A stretch of DNA of 64,000 nt from Beijerinckiaceae bacterium (GTDB taxonomy: Bacteria; Pseudomonadota; Alphaproteobacteria; Rhizobiales; Beijerinckiaceae). The position numbers and the translations under genes are program-made. Below the pieces are notes generated by a model. The model worked only from the letters and a program-made list of their open reading frames with translations, was not told the DNA's origin and did not search any database. Below, one piece after another: positions 61,276 to 64,000 of the stretch. How positions within the stretch are numbered: position 1 is the stretch's first letter; each line of letters opens with the position of its first letter. The DNA is taken from assembly GCA_947453205.1 (NCBI GenBank), contig CANGFT010000015.1, positions 1 through 64,000 of the forward strand, given 5' to 3'.

Positions 61276-61923
61276 TCAGGGCGTGACGACGCCCCGCGCC
61301 CGCCCGGACGGGGTCCGGCAGGAGCAACCCGCGCCCACAGGCGCGGGCTGATAGAGCTGGCAGACGCGCACCGGCGTGGCGCAGGCGCCGCCCCAGCCGC
61401 CATAGCCCACGTCATAGCCGACCCCGTAATAGGGCCCGGCATAGTAGTCGTCCCACCAGGGCCAGCCGACCACGCCGACGCCAACGGCGGGCCCCCACCA
61501 GCCGCGGCGATGGTCCCAGCGTCCCCAGCGATGGTGGCGGTTGTAGGCGTAGGGACGCCCCGCAAGGCCGGGCCGCGTCACATAGCGGGCGCGGGAGATC
61601 TGGCCGAAGCCGGGCCGGGCCGTGAAGCCCGGCGAGAACCGCGCGGCCCCAAAGCCGGCAGGCCCCGCCATCGGGCCGAAACGTCCAGCCCGGACGCCTG
61701 CGCCGAAGGCCGCGCCGCCGCCAAAGGACGGCATGCCCATGCGCCCGCCGCCACCAAAGCCGCCGCCACCGCCGAAATGGCCGCCGCCGCCCCCAAAATG
61801 CCCGCCGCCGCCGCCGAAGTGGCCGCCGCCGCCATGGCGCTGGGCGAAGGCGGGAGCCGAGAGCGCGGTCAGCGCCGATAAACCGAGTGTCAAACCAAGA
61901 GCCAGGGGGGCGAGACGGGACAT
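61276..61923 (-). CDS. Secreted glycine/histidine-rich protein
   Basis: A 215-residue precursor has a signal peptide (APLALGLTLGLSALTALSAPAFA, cut near AFA) and then three exact HFGGGGG units (GGGGGHF repeats, residues about 31-58), a Gly/Phe/Arg-rich middle and an aromatic, Trp/Tyr-rich C-terminal third with six cysteines or fewer near the end (GACATPVRVC, GAGCSC). Such proteins occur on alphaproteobacterial surfaces, but no function is established. The His-Gly repeats could bind metal. GGAGG precedes the ATG. It is divergent from the cyclopropane synthase gene. Confidence 0.72.
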   Translation of the reverse strand: MSRLAPLALGLTLGLSALTALSAPAFAQRHGGGGHFGGGGGHFGGGGGHFGGGGGFGGGGRMGMPSFGGGAAFGAGVRAGRFGPMAGPAGFGAARFSPGFTARPGFGQISRARYVTRPGLAGRPYAYNRHHRWGRWDHRRGWWGPAVGVGVVGWPWWDDYYAGPYYGVGYDVGYGGWGGACATPVRVCQLYQPAPVGAGCSCRTPSGRARGVVTP

Positions 61924-61976
61924 AGAAAGCCTCCAGACGAACGCGTTGAACCAATGGCCACCTTGGCCGTTATCCG

Positions 61977-61996
61977 GGCGTCACGACGCCTTTTTT
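61977..61996 (+). terminator. Terminator-like hairpin in the cfa leader
   Basis: GGCGT (61977-61981) pairs with ACGCC (61986-61990) around a four-base loop, followed directly by six T. It reads on the plus strand, 134 bases before the cyclopropane synthase start and inside a divergent gap where no upstream plus-strand gene exists. It may act as an attenuator if the promoter lies before it. Confidence 0.45.
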
Positions 61997-62129
61997 GAAC
62001 CGTCGGCGACGCCACGAGGTTCCCGTGCGGACGGGCGGCGCCGCCCGCAAATGTTGGGAAAGGCGCAGAATTTGGTCTTGCGAACCCTCGGCCGCTCCCC
62101 GGCCGGGCCTCGCCTCGAACGGAGCGGCC

Positions 62130-63377
62130 ATGACGAGCATGCTGCAAGGGCTGTTGAACGGCCTCATCAGAACCGGAAGCCTCGACGTGGAGAGCGCCTC
62201 CGGACCCGCCTTCAGGGTCGGCGATGGAAGCGGCCCGCCCCTCGCCATCCGCTTCCGGACAAAGACCGCCGAACGGCGTTTCCTGCGCGATCCCGAGCTG
62301 GAGTTCGGGGAGCTTTACATGGATGGCGAGATGGTCGTCACACGCGGCGCACTGCTCGATGTGATGCAGCTTGGCTTGCGCAACACAGCGACCCTGGAGG
62401 GCTCGCGCTGGATGCGCCTCATCAACCGCGCGCGCGTCACGCTGCGGCGCATGCATCAGAACAACACGCTGCTGCGCGCCAAGGCCAATGTGGCCCATCA
62501 CTACGACATCGACGACAGGCTCTACACGCTCTTTCTCGATGAGGACCGCCAGTATTCCTGCGCCTATTTTGAAGATGCGCAACTTGGGCTCGAAGACGCC
62601 CAGCTCGCCAAAAAGCGCCATATCGCCGCCAAGCTGCTGGTGGAGCCCGGCCATAGCGCGCTGGACATCGGCTGCGGCTGGGGCGGCATGGGGCTTTATC
62701 TCGCCACACACTGCGGCGCGCAGGTCACCGGCGTCACGCTGTCATCCGAACAGTTGAGCGTGGCGCAGGCGCGGGCGCGACATCTGGGGGGCCGGGCCGA
62801 GTTTCGTCTGCAGGACTACCGCGAGACGCGCGGACGCTTCGACCGCATCGTCTCGGTGGGCATGTTCGAACATGTGGGCGTCGGCTTCTTCGACGATTAT
62901 TTCGCCAGGATCGCGGAATTGCTCGCGGACGATGGCGTGGCGCTGATCCATACGATCACCCGCACGGATGGGCCGGGCGTCACCAATCCCTGGATCACCA
63001 AACATATCTTTCCCGGCGGTTATATTCCCGCCATGTCGGAAGTGCTGCCGTCCATCGAACGCGCGGGCCTCATCGCGACCGACATCGAAGTCCTGCAGCT
63101 CCATTATGCCGAAACGCTCAAGGCCTGGCGCGAGCGCTTCATGGCGCGCCGCGCAGAGGCCGCCGCCATTTACGACGAACGCTTCTGCCGCATGTGGGAG
63201 TTTTACCTGACGTCTTCGGAAGCCTGTTTCCGGCTGGGGCAACATGTGAACTGCCAGTTTCAACTGGCGAAGAAAGTGGGCGTGGCGCCCATGACCCGCA
63301 ATTACATCGCAGAGCGCGAGAGCGCCCTGCGGGCGCTGGAAAGCAGGGGCCCGAATTTGCGCATGGCCGGGGAATAG
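62130..63377 (+). CDS. cfa: Cyclopropane-fatty-acyl-phospholipid synthase
   Basis: The 415-residue SAM-dependent methyltransferase has the N-terminal lipid-binding region (ELEFGELYMDGEMVV), the family motif VAHHYDIDDRLYTLFLDED with YSCAYF, the SAM loop LDIGCGWGGMG near residue 178, the basic site VSVGMFEHVG and a C-terminal FQLAKK. It adds a methylene group to unsaturated acyl chains of membrane lipids, a stationary-phase and stress trait. ATG 62130 has GGAG five bases before it; the frame continues upstream without family similarity. Confidence 0.93.
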   Translation: MTSMLQGLLNGLIRTGSLDVESASGPAFRVGDGSGPPLAIRFRTKTAERRFLRDPELEFGELYMDGEMVVTRGALLDVMQLGLRNTATLEGSRWMRLINRARVTLRRMHQNNTLLRAKANVAHHYDIDDRLYTLFLDEDRQYSCAYFEDAQLGLEDAQLAKKRHIAAKLLVEPGHSALDIGCGWGGMGLYLATHCGAQVTGVTLSSEQLSVAQARARHLGGRAEFRLQDYRETRGRFDRIVSVGMFEHVGVGFFDDYFARIAELLADDGVALIHTITRTDGPGVTNPWITKHIFPGGYIPAMSEVLPSIERAGLIATDIEVLQLHYAETLKAWRERFMARRAEAAAIYDERFCRMWEFYLTSSEACFRLGQHVNCQFQLAKKVGVAPMTRNYIAERESALRALESRGPNLRMAGE

Positions 63378-63397
63378 GCCTGCGGGCTGCGGCGCCA

Positions 63398-63440
63398 GAA
63401 AAACAAAGAGGCCGACGGTCCGCCCCGTCGGCCCCTTTTC
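63398..63440. terminator. Bidirectional intrinsic terminator between cfa and the TPP enzyme gene
   Basis: A perfect 9-bp stem (63410-63418 with 63425-63433) has a six-base loop. It is followed by CCTTTT on the plus strand and, on the minus strand, by CTCTTTGTTTTT. It can end both convergent transcripts. Confidence 0.85.
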
Positions 63441-63455
63441 GTCAATGCACGCGGA

Positions 63456-64000
63456 TCAATACTGGCGCAGGCCCGTGACCACGTTGAAGAGCACCTGCTG
63501 GCCGTCCTCGACCTTGCGCAGGGCGCGCTCCAGCGCCGGGATGAGCTTGGCGGGATCTTCGACGCGCTCGCCATGGCCGCCGCAGCTTTCGACGACCTTT
63601 TCAAAATCGGGCGAGGGCGCGAGATCGACGACCGGCAGGCTGTTCTGCTTGGCGGCGTCGCCATCAGGATACATGGACATGGTGGCGCGGCGCACGGCGA
63701 ACCACTGCGAATTGTTGAAGACCATAGTCAGGGTCGGCAGCTTCTCCGCGCGCGACACGAAATGGGCGGCGAGCGGCACGCCGAACATGTAGGAGCCATC
63801 GCCGACGGTGGAGATGACCTGCCGGTTGGGCGCGGCGAGCTTGACGCCGAGCGCCTGGCCGATGCCCATGCCCAGCGCGCCCGAGGCGCCGGTGATGAAG
63901 CTGTCGTGACGGGTGATGTCGAGGAAGGGATAGGGCGCGCCCAGCTCCTCCACGATGATCGCGTCCTTGTTCTTCACCTGATTGAGGCAATGGGCGACCC
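63456..64000 (-). CDS. Thiamine-diphosphate-dependent enzyme, C-terminal part (5' end outside window)
   Basis: The frame is open to the window edge; about 181 codons are visible, the C-terminal TPP-binding domain only. The TPP-Mg motif is TVGDGSYMFG followed about 30 residues later by VFNNSQWFAVR. IVEELGAPYPF and ITGASGALGMGIGQALG are of the acetolactate synthase / benzoylformate decarboxylase / oxalyl-CoA decarboxylase superfamily. The reaction cannot be set without the N-terminal part. The stop is followed by a bidirectional terminator. Confidence 0.85.
   Translation of the reverse strand, partial: VAHCLNQVKNKDAIIVEELGAPYPFLDITRHDSFITGASGALGMGIGQALGVKLAAPNRQVISTVGDGSYMFGVPLAAHFVSRAEKLPTLTMVFNNSQWFAVRRATMSMYPDGDAAKQNSLPVVDLAPSPDFEKVVESCGGHGERVEDPAKLIPALERALRKVEDGQQVLFNVVTGLRQY

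Overview
The window is a GC-rich (about two-thirds G+C by eye) chromosomal segment from an alphaproteobacterium, most likely of the order Hyphomicrobiales (Rhizobiales). Pointers are a Shemin-type 5-aminolevulinate synthase, a class I lysyl-tRNA synthetase, a PodJ-like SEL1-repeat protein, a SAM-II riboswitch ahead of metZ, a Zur-like palindrome ahead of a znuA-like gene, and the Lhr/MPE/Exo/Lig DNA-repair set. Coding density is high and no gene-free stretch exceeds 300 bases. No CRISPR array, prophage or intact insertion sequence is visible.

Layout. 1-1112: the 3' part of groEL, a duplicated hairpin at its stop codon and back-to-back terminators. 1126-8880: a flavin monooxygenase-like enzyme, an Asp/Glu-racemase-type isomerase, a complete branched-chain amino-acid type ABC importer (livHMGF plus a binding protein) and a fluoroacetate-dehalogenase-like hydrolase. 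8890-14160: znuA-like gene with its operator, tadA, a repeat-tailed RluB-type pseudouridine synthase, rsmD and an old yellow enzyme. 14253-24603: DNA-repair helicase, phosphoesterase, exonuclease and ligase, split by a PodJ-like gene and a cysteine-free MerR regulator. 24619-27026: a solute:sodium symporter divergent from a CrbR/ErdR-like response regulator. 27043-39804: mostly housekeeping genes (pyrD, an S24 repressor, metZ with its riboswitch, a tandem-domain dCTP deaminase, a SCO protein, a GT2 glycosyltransferase, lysS, apaG, argE). 39858-40178: tRNA-Gly(CCC) and a lone AbrB/MazE-type antitoxin-like gene.

40240-53585 is the most unusual part. A seven-gene minus-strand run encodes an isochorismatase-type amidase, a polysaccharide-deacetylase-type amidohydrolase, a glycerate 2-kinase, an MFS carrier, a DUF1932 dehydrogenase, a LigI-like pyrone-dicarboxylate hydrolase and a LigK-like aldolase. 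A nearby plus-strand trio encodes an orphan CoxL-type molybdenum hydroxylase large subunit, a VanA-type Rieske oxygenase and a zinc alcohol dehydrogenase. Together they look like a route for an aromatic or N-heteroaromatic acid that ends in oxaloacetate and pyruvate. The substrate cannot be read from sequence.

53736-64000: a symporter-fused hybrid histidine kinase (CrbS-like, the plausible partner of the regulator at 26364), an aminotransferase, an AbrB-type membrane protein, hemA, a glycine/histidine-rich secreted protein, a cyclopropane fatty acid synthase and the C-terminal part of a thiamine-diphosphate enzyme cut by the window edge.
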